Assembly: GCF_001888805.2 (NCBI RefSeq) | Contig: NZ_CP019113.1 | Span: forward strand, 1,488,001 to 1,552,000 | Length of the DNA: 64,000 bases | DNA from: Enterobacter sp. SA187 | GTDB taxonomy: Bacteria > Pseudomonadota > Gammaproteobacteria > Enterobacterales > Enterobacteriaceae | Direction of reading: 5' to 3' | Part shown: one piece after another, positions 18,656 to 28,526 of the stretch | Layout of the letters: each line of letters opens with the position of its first letter | How positions within the stretch are numbered: the stretch's first letter is position 1 | The notes under the pieces: model-generated | The model's input: the letters and a program-made list of their open reading frames with translations, nothing else | What the model was told of the DNA's origin: nothing | Database searches by the model: none | Position numbers and translations under genes: made by a program

Positions 18656-18700
18656 AATACCTGAGACAAGAATGAAAGAAACGTCTTTCGGGAGAGAGCC

Positions 18701-18943
18701 ATGCTGGAACTACTTTTTGTCATTGGATTTTTTGTCATGCTAATGGTGACCGGAATTTCCCTGCTCGGCATTATTGCCGCGCTGGTGGCCGCCACCGCGT
18801 TAATGTTTGTTGGCGGGCTGTTCGCGCTGATGATTAAACTGCTGCCCTGGCTGCTGCTGGCGGTGGCGATTGTGTGGGTGATACGGGCGATAAAAACGCC
18901 AAAAATCCCACATTATCAGCGCAATAACCGCTGGCGTTACTAA
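18701..18943 (+). CDS. pspG: Envelope stress membrane protein PspG
   Basis: Effector of the phage-shock response, which defends the inner membrane when proton motive force falls. 80 residues with two or three hydrophobic segments (about 3-20, 25-45, 48-65) and a basic tail IKTPKIPHYQRNNRWRY. CGGGAGAGAGCC is the ribosome site. The gene is far from the pspABC locus but shares its sigma-54 control. Confidence 0.95.
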   Translation: MLELLFVIGFFVMLMVTGISLLGIIAALVAATALMFVGGLFALMIKLLPWLLLAVAIVWVIRAIKTPKIPHYQRNNRWRY

Positions 18944-19084
18944 GGTTATGCGTGGTTGATCACAACCTCGTACTTTTCAGAGGTGAGTTCGCTGAAACCG
19001 CATAGGATTTACTTATCGGATCTGGCACTATGGCGCGGTTAACGAATTCATCGTGCTGTCCCCTACAAACAGCCGAACTAAAAA

Positions 19085-19118
19085 AAGAATGGGCCTCCTC
19101 AGGGAGGCCCTAATTCTT
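19085..19118. terminator. Bidirectional terminator between pspG and qor
   Basis: Stem GGGCCTCCTC-AGGGAGGCCC at 19091-19110, with A-rich bases before and TAATTCTTTT after it. It can end both the plus-strand transcript and, in reverse, qor. Confidence 0.8.
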
Positions 19119-20102
19119 TTAAGGGATCAGTAAACTTGACCCCTGAGTGGCGCGGCTTTCCAGTACCTCATGCGCCCGTTGCGCATCCGCCAGCGCAAAC
19201 TTCTGATCTTCCGCCACATCCACTTTGATCACGCCGCTGGCGATCAGCGAGAACAGTTCATTGCTGGCTTCTTCCAGCTCCTCGCGATTGGTGATGTAGC
19301 CTTGCAGGGAAGGGCGGGTGGCAAACAGCGAGCCTTTCTGGTTGAGAATCCCCAGATTGACGCCGGTCACCGGCCCGGAAGCATTACCGAAGCTCACCAT
19401 CAGCCCGTGGCGTTGCAGGCAGTCCAGCGAGGCTTCCCAGGTATCTTTCCCCACCGAGTCATAGACCACGCGCACCTTCTTGCCGCCGGTGATCTCTTTT
19501 ACCCGCTCAACAATGCTCTCTTCACGATAATTGATCACCTGCCAGGCACCGGCCTGTAACGCGCGCTGCGCTTTTTGCGCGCTACCCACGGTGCCGATCA
19601 GCTTACCGCCCAGCGCCTTCGACCACTGGCAGGCAATCAGCCCCACGCCCCCGGCGGCGGCATGGAATAAAAAGGGTTCGTCGGGTTTAATTTCGTAGGT
19701 TTTACGCAGCAGATAAAACACCGTCAGGCCTTTCAGGAAGGAGGCGGCAGCCTGTTCGAAGGAGATGGCGTTAGGCAAAATCGCTGCTTTATCGGCAGGC
19801 ACGTTATGCACTGAGCTGTAAGCCCCGAGCGCCGACTGGGCGTATACCACCCGGTCACCGGCTTTGATATGGGTTACGCCTTTACCCACTTTGCTGACCA
19901 CGCCCGCGGCTTCCGTTCCCAGGCCGCTCGGCAGGGAAGGCGGTGGATAAAGCCCGCTGCGAATATAGGTATCAATATAATTGATACCAATGGCTTTGTT
20001 CTCAACCTGGACTTCATTTTCCGCCGGATCGGTGGGGGTGAACTCCACCGCTTTCAGTACCTCAGGGCCACCATGCTTGTGAAATTCAATTCTTGTTGCC
20101 AT
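19119..20102 (-). CDS. qor: NADPH:quinone oxidoreductase Qor
   Basis: Cytosolic zinc-independent medium-chain reductase that reduces quinones with NADPH. From the ATG at 20102 it is 327 residues, as in E. coli, beginning MATRIEFHKHGGPEVLKAVE. The nucleotide-binding signature AAAGGVGLIACQW lies near residues 145-157. The frame continues 47 codons upstream, but these overlap the start of the divergent dnaB. GAGGAAGC precedes the chosen ATG. Confidence 0.96.
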   Translation of the reverse strand: MATRIEFHKHGGPEVLKAVEFTPTDPAENEVQVENKAIGINYIDTYIRSGLYPPPSLPSGLGTEAAGVVSKVGKGVTHIKAGDRVVYAQSALGAYSSVHNVPADKAAILPNAISFEQAAASFLKGLTVFYLLRKTYEIKPDEPFLFHAAAGGVGLIACQWSKALGGKLIGTVGSAQKAQRALQAGAWQVINYREESIVERVKEITGGKKVRVVYDSVGKDTWEASLDCLQRHGLMVSFGNASGPVTGVNLGILNQKGSLFATRPSLQGYITNREELEEASNELFSLIASGVIKVDVAEDQKFALADAQRAHEVLESRATQGSSLLIP

Positions 20103-20165
20103 GCTTCCTCCTGAACTCTGTGGTAATCTTTCGACCCAATCATCATCTCGGTAACTCCATTCACT

Positions 20166-21572
20166 ATGGCAGGAAATAAACCCTTCAACAAACAGCCTGA
20201 ACCTCGCGACTTCAAGGTCGAAGGGATGAAAGTCCCCCCGCACTCGATTGAAGCGGAACAGTCGGTGTTGGGCGGTTTAATGCTGGATAACGAACGCTGG
20301 GACGATGTGGCCGAGCGCGTAGTGGCGGAAGATTTCTATACCCGCCCGCACCGCCACATCTTCACTGAGATGCACCGCCTGCAGGAGATGAGTAAACCCA
20401 TCGACCTGATCACGCTCGCGGAATCGCTGGAGCAACAGGGGCAACTCGACAGCGTGGGCGGCTTTGCGTATCTGGCAGAGCTGTCAAAAAATACGCCAAG
20501 CGCGGCGAACATTAGCGCATATGCTGACATCGTGCGTGAACGCGCGGTAGTGCGTGAAATGATTTCGGTGGCGAATGAGATTGCCACCGCCGGTTTCGAT
20601 CCGCAGGGCCGCAGCAGCGAAGATCTGCTCGATCTGGCCGAATCCCGCGTTTTCCAGATCGCTGAAAATCGTGCCAATAAAGACGAAGGCCCGAAGAGTA
20701 TCGATCAGATCCTTGAGTCCACCGTGGCGCGTATTGAGCAGCTTTTCCAGCAGCCTCATGACGGCGTGACGGGTGTGGATACCGGCTATCAGGATCTGAA
20801 TAAAAAGACCGCGGGCTTACAGCGTTCGGATTTGATTATCGTGGCAGCGCGTCCGTCGATGGGTAAGACCACTTTTGCGATGAACCTCTGCGAAAACGCG
20901 GCCATGTTGCAGGATAAACCGGTCTTAATCTTCAGTCTCGAGATGCCCGCCGAACAGATCATGATGCGTATGCTGGCGTCTCTGTCCCGCGTCGACCAGA
21001 CCCGTATTCGTACCGGCCAGCTTGATGATGAAGACTGGGCGCGTATCTCCGGCACCATGGGCATTCTGCTGGAAAAGCGCAACATGTATATCGACGACTC
21101 CTCTGGCCTGACGCCGACAGAAGTCCGCTCCCGCGCGCGCCGTATTTTCCGCGAGCACGGCGGGCTGAGTCTGATCATGATCGACTACCTGCAATTGATG
21201 CGCGTTCCTTCTCTTTCTGATAACCGTACGCTGGAGATCGCCGAGATCTCCCGCTCGCTGAAAGCGCTGGCGAAAGAATTACAGGTGCCGGTGGTGGCGC
21301 TCTCGCAGCTCAACCGCTCGCTGGAACAGCGCGCCGATAAACGTCCGGTAAACTCCGACCTGCGTGAATCCGGCTCCATCGAGCAGGATGCCGACCTGAT
21401 CATGTTTATCTACCGTGACGAGGTTTATCACGAAAACAGCGATCTGAAAGGCATCGCGGAAATCATCCTCGGTAAACAGCGTAACGGCCCGATCGGTACG
21501 GTACGTCTGACCTTTAACGGTCAGTGGTCGCGCTTTGATAACTATGCGGGTCCACAATACGACGACGAATAA
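20166..21572 (+). CDS. dnaB: Replicative DNA helicase DnaB
   Basis: Hexameric 5'-3' helicase that unwinds the replication fork and recruits primase. 468 residues (E. coli 471), three fewer in the N-terminal tail before VPPHSIEAEQSVLGGLM. Walker A ARPSMGKTT lies near 227-235, Walker B MIDYLQLM near 336-343, and the RecA-type core ends FDNYAGPQYDDE. No inserted intein or frameshift. Divergent from qor over 63 bases. Confidence 0.98.
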   Translation: MAGNKPFNKQPEPRDFKVEGMKVPPHSIEAEQSVLGGLMLDNERWDDVAERVVAEDFYTRPHRHIFTEMHRLQEMSKPIDLITLAESLEQQGQLDSVGGFAYLAELSKNTPSAANISAYADIVRERAVVREMISVANEIATAGFDPQGRSSEDLLDLAESRVFQIAENRANKDEGPKSIDQILESTVARIEQLFQQPHDGVTGVDTGYQDLNKKTAGLQRSDLIIVAARPSMGKTTFAMNLCENAAMLQDKPVLIFSLEMPAEQIMMRMLASLSRVDQTRIRTGQLDDEDWARISGTMGILLEKRNMYIDDSSGLTPTEVRSRARRIFREHGGLSLIMIDYLQLMRVPSLSDNRTLEIAEISRSLKALAKELQVPVVALSQLNRSLEQRADKRPVNSDLRESGSIEQDADLIMFIYRDEVYHENSDLKGIAEIILGKQRNGPIGTVRLTFNGQWSRFDNYAGPQYDDE

Positions 21573-21628
21573 GGGATCTGGTCGGTTTTAAAACGTCAGA
21601 TCCGGTACTCATTAATGAAGGAATAACA

Positions 21629-22708
21629 ATGCAAGCGGCAACTGTAGTCATTAACCGCCGCGCTCTGCGTCACAACCTGCAACGCCTGCGCGAACTGGCT
21701 CCTGCCAGTCGCCTGGTGGCAGTCGTGAAAGCGAACGCTTACGGACACGGTCTTCTTGAGACCGCGCGAACGCTCCCCGATGCCGACGCCTTTGGCGTCG
21801 CCCGTCTCGAAGAAGCCCTGCGCCTGCGCGCGGGAGGCATCACCCAACCAATTTTACTGCTGGAAGGCTTCTTCGCCGCCGACGACCTGCCGACCATTGC
21901 CGCAGAACATTTGCATACCGCCGTCCACAATAACGAGCAGCTGACGGCGCTGGAAAACGCCGAACTTAGCGAGCCGGTCACCGTCTGGATGAAGCTCGAC
22001 ACCGGCATGCACCGCCTCGGCGTGCGCCCTGAAGACGCCAGCGCCTTTTATCAACGCCTCTGCGCCTGTAAAAACGTGCGTCAGCCGGTAAATATCGTCA
22101 GCCATTTTGCCCGCGCCGATGAACCGGAATGCGGCGCCACCGAGCAGCAACTCGATATTTTCAATACCTTTTGCGACGGCAAACCCGGACAGCGTTCCAT
22201 CGCGGCCTCCGGCGGCATCCTGCTGTGGCCGCAGGCGCATTTTGACTGGGTACGTCCTGGCATTATCCTTTACGGCGTCTCTCCGTTGGATCATAAACCC
22301 TGGGGTCCGGACTTCGGCTTTCTGCCGGTCATGTCCCTGACCTCAAACCTGATCGCCGTGCGTGAACACAAAGCGGGCGAGCCGGTCGGCTATGGCGGCA
22401 CCTGGATCAGCGAGCGCGACACCCGCCTGGGCGTGGTGGCGATGGGCTACGGCGATGGCTACCCGCGGGCAGCCCCGTCCGGTACGCCGGTGCTGGTGAA
22501 TGGCCGGGAAGTACCGATAGTTGGCCGGGTGGCGATGGACATGATTTGTGTCGATCTCGGGCCGGACGCGCAGGAAAAAGCGGGCGATCGCGTGACCCTG
22601 TGGGGCGATGGTCTGCCGGTCGAGCGTATCGCCGAATTCACAAAAGTGAGCGCTTACGAACTTATCACGCGACTGACCTCGCGGGTGGCGATGAAATACC
22701 TCGACTGA
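21629..22708 (+). CDS. alr: Alanine racemase Alr
   Basis: PLP enzyme interconverting L- and D-alanine for peptidoglycan. 359 residues, the E. coli length. The PLP lysine is K34 in AVVKANAYGHG; the second active-site Tyr is in PVGYGGTW, and the segment VGRVAMDMICVDLG is diagnostic. GAAGGAATAAC precedes the ATG. It follows dnaB by 56 bases without an evident terminator. Confidence 0.97.
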   Translation: MQAATVVINRRALRHNLQRLRELAPASRLVAVVKANAYGHGLLETARTLPDADAFGVARLEEALRLRAGGITQPILLLEGFFAADDLPTIAAEHLHTAVHNNEQLTALENAELSEPVTVWMKLDTGMHRLGVRPEDASAFYQRLCACKNVRQPVNIVSHFARADEPECGATEQQLDIFNTFCDGKPGQRSIAASGGILLWPQAHFDWVRPGIILYGVSPLDHKPWGPDFGFLPVMSLTSNLIAVREHKAGEPVGYGGTWISERDTRLGVVAMGYGDGYPRAAPSGTPVLVNGREVPIVGRVAMDMICVDLGPDAQEKAGDRVTLWGDGLPVERIAEFTKVSAYELITRLTSRVAMKYLD

Positions 22709-22717
22709 TCGTATTTT

Positions 22718-22741
22718 GCAGGTCCCCTGCGTGGGGCCTGC
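22718..22741 (+). other. Hairpin after alr
   Basis: Inverted repeat GCAGGTCCCC-TGCG-TGGGGCCTGC just after alr, without a following T-run. Possible mRNA 3' end or attenuator before tyrB. Confidence 0.5.
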
Positions 22742-22829
22742 TGATAACCTTCCATTCACATCCCTCTCGATCTTCCCGCGCTTCCGGTTTATTGTGGTTA
22801 TCCGCACCGTAAACCTGGAGAACCACCCC

Positions 22830-24023
22830 GTGTTTCAGAAAGTTGACGCCTATGCTGGCGACCCCATCCTTTCGCTGATGGAACGTTTTAAAGAAGATCC
22901 CCGTAGCGACAAAGTTAATCTCAGCATCGGGCTGTATTACAACGAAGACGGTGCTATTCCCCAGCTCCAGGCGATTACGGAAGCGCGGGCGCGCCTGAAT
23001 GCCCGGCCGCACGGTGCCTCGCTTTATCTGCCGATGGAAGGCTTAAACGGCTATCGCCATACCATCGCGCCGCTGCTGTTCGGGGCGGATCACCCGGTAT
23101 TAAACGCGCAGCGCGTCGCCACCATCCAGACACTGGGCGGCTCAGGGGCGTTGAAAATCGGTGCCGATTTCCTCAAACGCTACTTCCCGGACTCCGGCGT
23201 TTGGGTCAGCGATCCGACATGGGAAAACCACGTCGCCATTTTTGAAGGCGCAGGTTTTAACGTCGATACCTACCCGTGGTTTGATGCCGCCACTAACGGC
23301 GTGCGCGCGGAAGCGTTACTCGAAAAACTGAACACGCTGCCGGCGCAAAGCATCGTGCTGCTGCATCCATGCTGCCACAACCCGACCGGCGCAGACCTGA
23401 CTAACGCTCAATGGGATGCAGTCGTTGAAGTGCTGAAAGCGCGCAACCTGATCCCGTTCCTCGACATCGCCTATCAGGGCTTTGGCGCGGGTATGGAAGA
23501 GGATGCCTACGCCATCCGCGCCATTGCCAGCGCAGGGCTACCGGCGCTGGTCAGCAACTCCTTCTCGAAGATTTTCTCACTGTACGGCGAGCGTGTCGGC
23601 GGTCTGTCGGTGGTCTGTGAAGATGCCGACGCTGCCGCCCGCGTGCTGGGTCAGCTGAAAGCCACCGTACGTCGTAACTACTCCAGCCCGCCAGCCTTTG
23701 GCGCGCAGCTGGTGGCGACGGTGCTGGGCGACGACGCCCTGAAAGCCAGCTGGCTGGCGGAAGTGGAAGCCATGCGCCTGCGCATCCTGGCGATGCGTCA
23801 GGCGCTGGTTGATGTCCTGAAGGATGCGGTGCCGGATCAGAACTTTGATTATCTGCTCAAACAGCGCGGGATGTTCAGCTATACCGGGCTGAGCAGCGCC
23901 CAGGTGGATCGCCTGCGCGATGAGTTTGGCGTTTACCTTATCGCCAGCGGACGCATGTGCGTCGCCGGGCTGAATGCTGGCAACGTACAGCGTGTGGCAC
24001 AGGCCTTTGCCGCTGTAATGTAA
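22830..24023 (+). CDS. tyrB: Aromatic-amino-acid aminotransferase TyrB
   Basis: PLP-dependent transaminase making tyrosine, phenylalanine and leucine from their keto acids. The start is the GTG at 22830, giving 397 residues beginning MFQKVDAYAGDPILSLMERF; E. coli tyrB also begins with GTG. The PLP lysine is in SNSFSKIFSLYGERVG (near residue 247) and the C-terminal Arg in IASGRMCVAG. TyrR is expected to control it; no clean TyrR box was found. Confidence 0.97.
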   Translation: MFQKVDAYAGDPILSLMERFKEDPRSDKVNLSIGLYYNEDGAIPQLQAITEARARLNARPHGASLYLPMEGLNGYRHTIAPLLFGADHPVLNAQRVATIQTLGGSGALKIGADFLKRYFPDSGVWVSDPTWENHVAIFEGAGFNVDTYPWFDAATNGVRAEALLEKLNTLPAQSIVLLHPCCHNPTGADLTNAQWDAVVEVLKARNLIPFLDIAYQGFGAGMEEDAYAIRAIASAGLPALVSNSFSKIFSLYGERVGGLSVVCEDADAAARVLGQLKATVRRNYSSPPAFGAQLVATVLGDDALKASWLAEVEAMRLRILAMRQALVDVLKDAVPDQNFDYLLKQRGMFSYTGLSSAQVDRLRDEFGVYLIASGRMCVAGLNAGNVQRVAQAFAAVM

Positions 24024-24214
24024 GTACTTGCTTACTGCTCTCTCTCCCGGTGTCATGCGGCCGGGCGGGAGAGCAGAATGCGATCCGTCTTCTGTTTCCC
24101 GCCTCTTTTTTAAGAATATTCTTCCTTTCACCTGCCCGTGACGTTAAGGTCGGGTAAATTTTTGATCGTCCGCGCAGGTTGCAATGATTGCGGGCTGATA
24201 ATGCAGGGAAAAAT

Positions 24215-24928
24215 ATGCGCAAAATCACACTTATCCTCAGCGCCTTTAGTTTGCTGTTCACGCTTAATGGCCCCGTTACCGCTCACGCCTCGTCGCCTTC
24301 GCCCCTTAATCCCGGTACTAATGTCGCACAACTGGCGCAACAGGCACCGGTGCACTGGGTATCCGTGGCGCAAATCGAAAACAGTCTGCTGGGACGTCCG
24401 CCGATGGCCGTGGGTTTTGATATTGATGACACCGTGCTTTTTTCCAGCCCCGGCTTCTGGCGCGGCAAGAAAACCTGGTCGCCGGACAGCGAAGACTATC
24501 TGAAAAATCCGGCGTTCTGGGAAAAGATGAACAACGGCTGGGATGAATTCAGCATTCCGAAAGAGGTGGCCCGCGCGTTGATCGCCATGCATGTGAAGCG
24601 CGGGGACTCTATTTTCTTCATCACCGGCCGCAGCGAAACCAAAACGGAAACCGTCACCAAAACCCTGCAGGATGACTTCCTTATTCCGGCCGCCAGCATG
24701 AATCCGGTGATTTTTGCGGGAGACAAGCCAGGTCAGAACACCAAAACACAGTGGTTACGGGGTAAGCAAATCAAAGTGTTCTACGGCGACTCCGATAACG
24801 ATATTCGCGCCGCGCAGGAAACTGGCGCGCGCGGTATCCGCGTACTGCGTGCCTCCAACTCCACTTACAAACCGCTGCCGCAGGCGGGCATGTTCGGTGA
24901 AGAAGTGATCGTCAATTCCGAATACTGA
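24215..24928 (+). CDS. aphA: Class B acid phosphatase AphA
   Basis: Periplasmic, metal-dependent nonspecific phosphatase and phosphotransferase that releases nucleosides from nucleotides. From the ATG at 24215 it is 237 residues, with a signal peptide MRKITLILSAFSLLFTLNGP ending near HAS/SPSPLNPG. The DDDD-superfamily nucleophile motif is FDIDDTVLFSS (Asp69, Asp71), with later FITGRS and YGDSDNDIRAA. An earlier in-frame ATG at 24188 would spoil the signal peptide. Confidence 0.96.
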   Translation: MRKITLILSAFSLLFTLNGPVTAHASSPSPLNPGTNVAQLAQQAPVHWVSVAQIENSLLGRPPMAVGFDIDDTVLFSSPGFWRGKKTWSPDSEDYLKNPAFWEKMNNGWDEFSIPKEVARALIAMHVKRGDSIFFITGRSETKTETVTKTLQDDFLIPAASMNPVIFAGDKPGQNTKTQWLRGKQIKVFYGDSDNDIRAAQETGARGIRVLRASNSTYKPLPQAGMFGEEVIVNSEY

Positions 24929-24933
24929 TCCCC

Positions 24934-24962
24934 AACGGCAGTCGCAGGATTGCCGTTTTTTT
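24934..24962 (+). terminator. Terminator of aphA
   Basis: Stem AACGGCA / TGCCGTT around a ten-base loop, followed by a T-run. Confidence 0.88.
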
Positions 24963-25071
24963 AATCTCTGCTGGCGGAAACCTGGCTGAAAACGCACTCA
25001 TGCTGCACACTTAGAAAGATTTATTTTCGACAGGGAGCTGCACCAGAGGTGCCAACAACAGGGGAACCCCA

Positions 25072-25425
25072 ATGACCAATGCAGAATTACTGCCCTATTG
25101 CATGGGCAAGGCGGGAGCGGAACAGAGCGTACACAGCGACTGGAAAGCGACGCAGATTAAAGTGGCGGATGTGCTGTTTGCAATGGTGCACGAAACGGAT
25201 GGCCGTCCGGCGGTCACGCTGAAAACCAGCCCGGAGCTGGCGGAATTATTGCGTAATGAACACAGCGATGTGCGCCCCAGCGCGCGTCTGAACAAAGCGC
25301 ACTGGAGCACGGTATTTCTCGATGGATCGCTGCCGGATTCGCAGATTTACTATCTGGTAGACGCCTCGTATCAGCTGGTGGTCAGTGCGCTGCCCGACGC
25401 CGTCAGGCAGCAACTTTCCGTCTGA
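25072..25425 (+). CDS. yjbR: MmcQ/YjbR family protein YjbR
   Basis: 117-residue protein with the double-wing fold of the MmcQ/YjbR family, suggested to bind DNA; role unproven. The segments PYCMGKAGAEQSVHSDWKAT and LNKAHWSTVFLDGSLPDSQI match E. coli YjbR well; the C-terminal ten residues are more divergent. Its TGA (25423-25425) is followed at once by the antisense uvrA stop, a zero-gap convergent pair. Confidence 0.92.
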   Translation: MTNAELLPYCMGKAGAEQSVHSDWKATQIKVADVLFAMVHETDGRPAVTLKTSPELAELLRNEHSDVRPSARLNKAHWSTVFLDGSLPDSQIYYLVDASYQLVVSALPDAVRQQLSV

Positions 25426-28251
25426 TTACTTCAGCATCGGTTTGAGGAAGCGCGCCGTGTGCGAGGCTTCGCACCCGGCAACGGTTTCCGGCGTGCCGGA
25501 GACGAGGATTTCCCCGCCGCCGCTGCCGCCTTCCGGCCCCAGATCGACGATCCAGTCTGCGGTTTTGATCACGTCCAGGTTATGCTCAATCACCACGATG
25601 GTATTACCCTGATCGCGTAACTGGTGCAGCACTTCCAGCAGTTGCTGAATGTCCGCGAAGTGCAGGCCGGTCGTCGGTTCATCAAGGATATACAACGTCT
25701 GACCGGTACCGCGTTTCGACAGCTCACGCGCCAGCTTCACGCGCTGTGCTTCACCGCCGGACAGCGTGGTGGCGGATTGTCCAAGACGAATATAGGTCAG
25801 GCCAACGTCCATCAGCGTTTGCAGTTTACGCGCCAGTGATGGTACGGCATCAAAGAACTCGCGCGCTTCTTCGATGGTCATATCCAGCACTTCATGGATC
25901 GTCTTGCCTTTGTATTTGATCTCCAGCGTTTCACGGTTATAGCGCTTGCCTTTGCACTGGTCGCACGGCACATAAATGTCCGGCAGGAAGTGCATTTCGA
26001 CTTTGATCACGCCATCGCCCTGACAGGCTTCGCAACGCCCGCCGCGCACGTTAAAGCTGAAACGGCCCGGCGTATAGCCGCGTGAACGCGACTCCGGAAC
26101 ACCGGCAAACAGCTCGCGCACGGGCGTAAACACGCCGGTGTAGGTCGCCGGGTTAGAGCGCGGCGTACGGCCAATCGGGCTCTGGTCGATATCGATAACT
26201 TTATCGAAATGTTCCAGACCCTGAACGTCACGATAGGGCGCAGGCTCGGCGATGGTTGCGCCGTTGAGCTGGCGCTGGGCGATCGGGAACAGCGTATCGT
26301 TGATCAGCGTCGATTTACCCGAGCCGGACACGCCGGTGATGCAGGTAAACAGGCCTACCGGCAGCGTCAGGGTGACATCCTTCAGGTTGTTGCCGCGCGC
26401 GCCGGTCAGCTTAAGCACTTTTTCCGGATCCGCAGGCACACGCGCTTTCGGGATCTCAATCTTACGTACGCCGCTCATAAACTGCCCGGTCAGCGATTCC
26501 GGCACCGCCATGATGTCTTCAAGCGTACCTTCAGCCACTACCTGACCGCCATGAACGCCTGCGCCCGGGCCGATATCGATAACGTGATCTGCGGCGCGGA
26601 TCGCATCTTCATCATGCTCCACCACAATCACCGTGTTGCCGAGGTTACGCAGATGGATCAGCGTGCCGAGCAGACGTTCGTTATCGCGCTGATGCAGACC
26701 GATAGACGGCTCATCCAGCACGTACATCACGCCCACCACACCAGCACCGATCTGGCTCGCCAGACGGATACGCTGCGCTTCGCCGCCGGACAGGGTCTCT
26801 GCCGAACGGGACAGCGTCAGGTAGTTCAGCCCAACGTTCACGAGGAATTTCAGACGATCGCCAATCTCTTTCAGCACTTTTTCAGCGATTTTTGCACGCT
26901 GGCCGGAAAGTTTCAGATTGGTGAAGAAATCCATCGCATGGCCGATGCTCATGTCGGAAATGGTCGGCAGCGGCGTGTCTTCCACAAACACGTGGCGCGC
27001 TTCACGACGCAGACGCGTTCCGTCACAGGTGGTGCACGAGCGGTTGCTGATGAACTTCGCCAGCTCTTCACGTACCGCGCTGGATTCCGTCTCTTTATAA
27101 CGGCGCTCCATATTGTGCAGCACGCCTTCAAACGGATGGCGTCGCACGGAAGTATCGCCGCGATCGTTCATGTACTTAAATTCGACGTTCTCTTTGCCGG
27201 ATCCGAACAGCACCACTTTATGTACGTTAGCGCTCAGGCTGGCCCACGGCGCTTCCACGTCGAACTTGTAGTGTTCGGCAAGGGAGCGCAGCATCTGGAA
27301 ATAATAGAAGTTTCGGCGATCCCAGCCGCGGATCGCGCCGCCCGCCAGCGACAGCTCCGGATTCTGGATCACCCGATCCGGATCGAAATACTGTTGTACG
27401 CCCAGCCCGTCGCAGGTCGGACAGGCGCCCGCCGGGTTGTTGAACGAGAACATACGCGGTTCCAGCTCATTCATGCTGTAGCCGCAAATCGGGCAGGCGA
27501 AGTTTGCGGAGAACAGCAGTTCGCCCGCTTTGGCGTCGTCCATATCGGCCACGATCGCCGTTCCGCCGGAGAGATCCAGCGCGGTTTCAAAGGATTCCGC
27601 AAGGCGCTGCGTCAGATCGTCGCGCACTTTAAAGCGGTCGATGACCACCTCAATGGTGTGTTTCTTTTGCAGCTCAAGCGTCGGCGGATCGGAAAGATCG
27701 CAGACTTCGCCGTCGATACGGGCGCGGATATAACCCTGGCTGGCCAGGTTTTCCAGCGTTTTGGTGTGCTCGCCCTTACGATCTTTGATGATAGGCGCCA
27801 GCAGCATCAGCCGCTTGCCTTCAGGCTGCGAGAGCACGTTATCGACCATCTGACTGACCGTTTGCGCGGCCAGCGGAACGTTATGATCCGGGCAGCGCGC
27901 TTCGCCCACGCGGGCAAACAGCAGACGCAGATAGTCATGAATTTCGGTAATGGTCCCGACCGTGGAACGTGGGTTGTGCGACGTCGACTTCTGCTCAATG
28001 GAGATTGCCGGCGACAGCCCTTCAATATGATCGACATCTGGCTTTTCCATGAGGGACAGGAACTGCCGCGCATAGGCAGAGAGCGATTCGACGTAACGAC
28101 GCTGCCCTTCGGCATAAAGGGTGTCAAAAGCCAGCGAGGATTTGCCTGAACCCGAAAGCCCGGTCACGACAATCAGCTTGTCGCGTGGGATGACGATGTT
28201 GATGTTCTTGAGATTATGGGTACGCGCGCCCCGTACTTCTATCTTATCCAT
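25426..28251 (-). CDS. uvrA: Excinuclease ABC subunit A UvrA
   Basis: DNA-damage sensor of nucleotide excision repair; dimeric ATPase that loads UvrB. 941 residues (E. coli 940). Two ABC modules: Walker A GLSGSGKSS near residues 31-39 and GVSGSGKST near 640, with signatures LSGGEAQR in both halves. Zinc-finger cysteines occur as CPICGYS..CPTCDG and CEACQGDG..CDQCKG. SOS-controlled through a LexA box at 28363-28378 shared with ssb. Confidence 0.98.
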   Translation of the reverse strand: MDKIEVRGARTHNLKNINIVIPRDKLIVVTGLSGSGKSSLAFDTLYAEGQRRYVESLSAYARQFLSLMEKPDVDHIEGLSPAISIEQKSTSHNPRSTVGTITEIHDYLRLLFARVGEARCPDHNVPLAAQTVSQMVDNVLSQPEGKRLMLLAPIIKDRKGEHTKTLENLASQGYIRARIDGEVCDLSDPPTLELQKKHTIEVVIDRFKVRDDLTQRLAESFETALDLSGGTAIVADMDDAKAGELLFSANFACPICGYSMNELEPRMFSFNNPAGACPTCDGLGVQQYFDPDRVIQNPELSLAGGAIRGWDRRNFYYFQMLRSLAEHYKFDVEAPWASLSANVHKVVLFGSGKENVEFKYMNDRGDTSVRRHPFEGVLHNMERRYKETESSAVREELAKFISNRSCTTCDGTRLRREARHVFVEDTPLPTISDMSIGHAMDFFTNLKLSGQRAKIAEKVLKEIGDRLKFLVNVGLNYLTLSRSAETLSGGEAQRIRLASQIGAGVVGVMYVLDEPSIGLHQRDNERLLGTLIHLRNLGNTVIVVEHDEDAIRAADHVIDIGPGAGVHGGQVVAEGTLEDIMAVPESLTGQFMSGVRKIEIPKARVPADPEKVLKLTGARGNNLKDVTLTLPVGLFTCITGVSGSGKSTLINDTLFPIAQRQLNGATIAEPAPYRDVQGLEHFDKVIDIDQSPIGRTPRSNPATYTGVFTPVRELFAGVPESRSRGYTPGRFSFNVRGGRCEACQGDGVIKVEMHFLPDIYVPCDQCKGKRYNRETLEIKYKGKTIHEVLDMTIEEAREFFDAVPSLARKLQTLMDVGLTYIRLGQSATTLSGGEAQRVKLARELSKRGTGQTLYILDEPTTGLHFADIQQLLEVLHQLRDQGNTIVVIEHNLDVIKTADWIVDLGPEGGSGGGEILVSGTPETVAGCEASHTARFLKPMLK

Positions 28252-28526
28252 TCACCTTTCCCGGTAGAGATTCGGCTGCCATAGCGTTATGCATCCATTT
28301 CGGTAAGCATAGAACACGCCCGGCGGTCTGAACTGAAACGATTAATTATGACACAATTTAACCTGAATGGATATACAGTGTTATGATGCGCCTTCCAGTG
28401 AGTCTTGCAACAATGTCGCGACGGCGCGGTTTACTGGAATCCGCCTCGCAAGGTATCAATCGCGCGGTTTGTAATGCTACAATCGCGCGTTTACACTATT
28501 AAGAAACGTATTCAGGAGACACGACC
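28252..28526. promoter_or_regulatory. Divergent uvrA/ssb control region with LexA box and ssb promoter
   Basis: A LexA operator CTGAATGGATATACAG lies at 28363-28378. A sigma-70 promoter for ssb is visible as TTGTAA (28469-28474), a 17-base spacer and TACACT (28492-28497), 30 bases before the ssb start. A direct repeat CAATCGCGCG (28457 and 28481) overlaps this promoter. E. coli has the same shared SOS arrangement. Confidence 0.85.

Noticed and set aside
22770..22829. TyrR box before tyrB
   Set aside because: Only a loose GGTTAT..GTAAACC pairing was found, short of the TGTAAA-N6-TTTACA pattern.
26209..28149. 646-codon open frame antisense to uvrA
   Set aside because: Shadow of a GC-rich gene; composition is His/Arg/Gln-rich with no family similarity, while uvrA is complete on the other strand.
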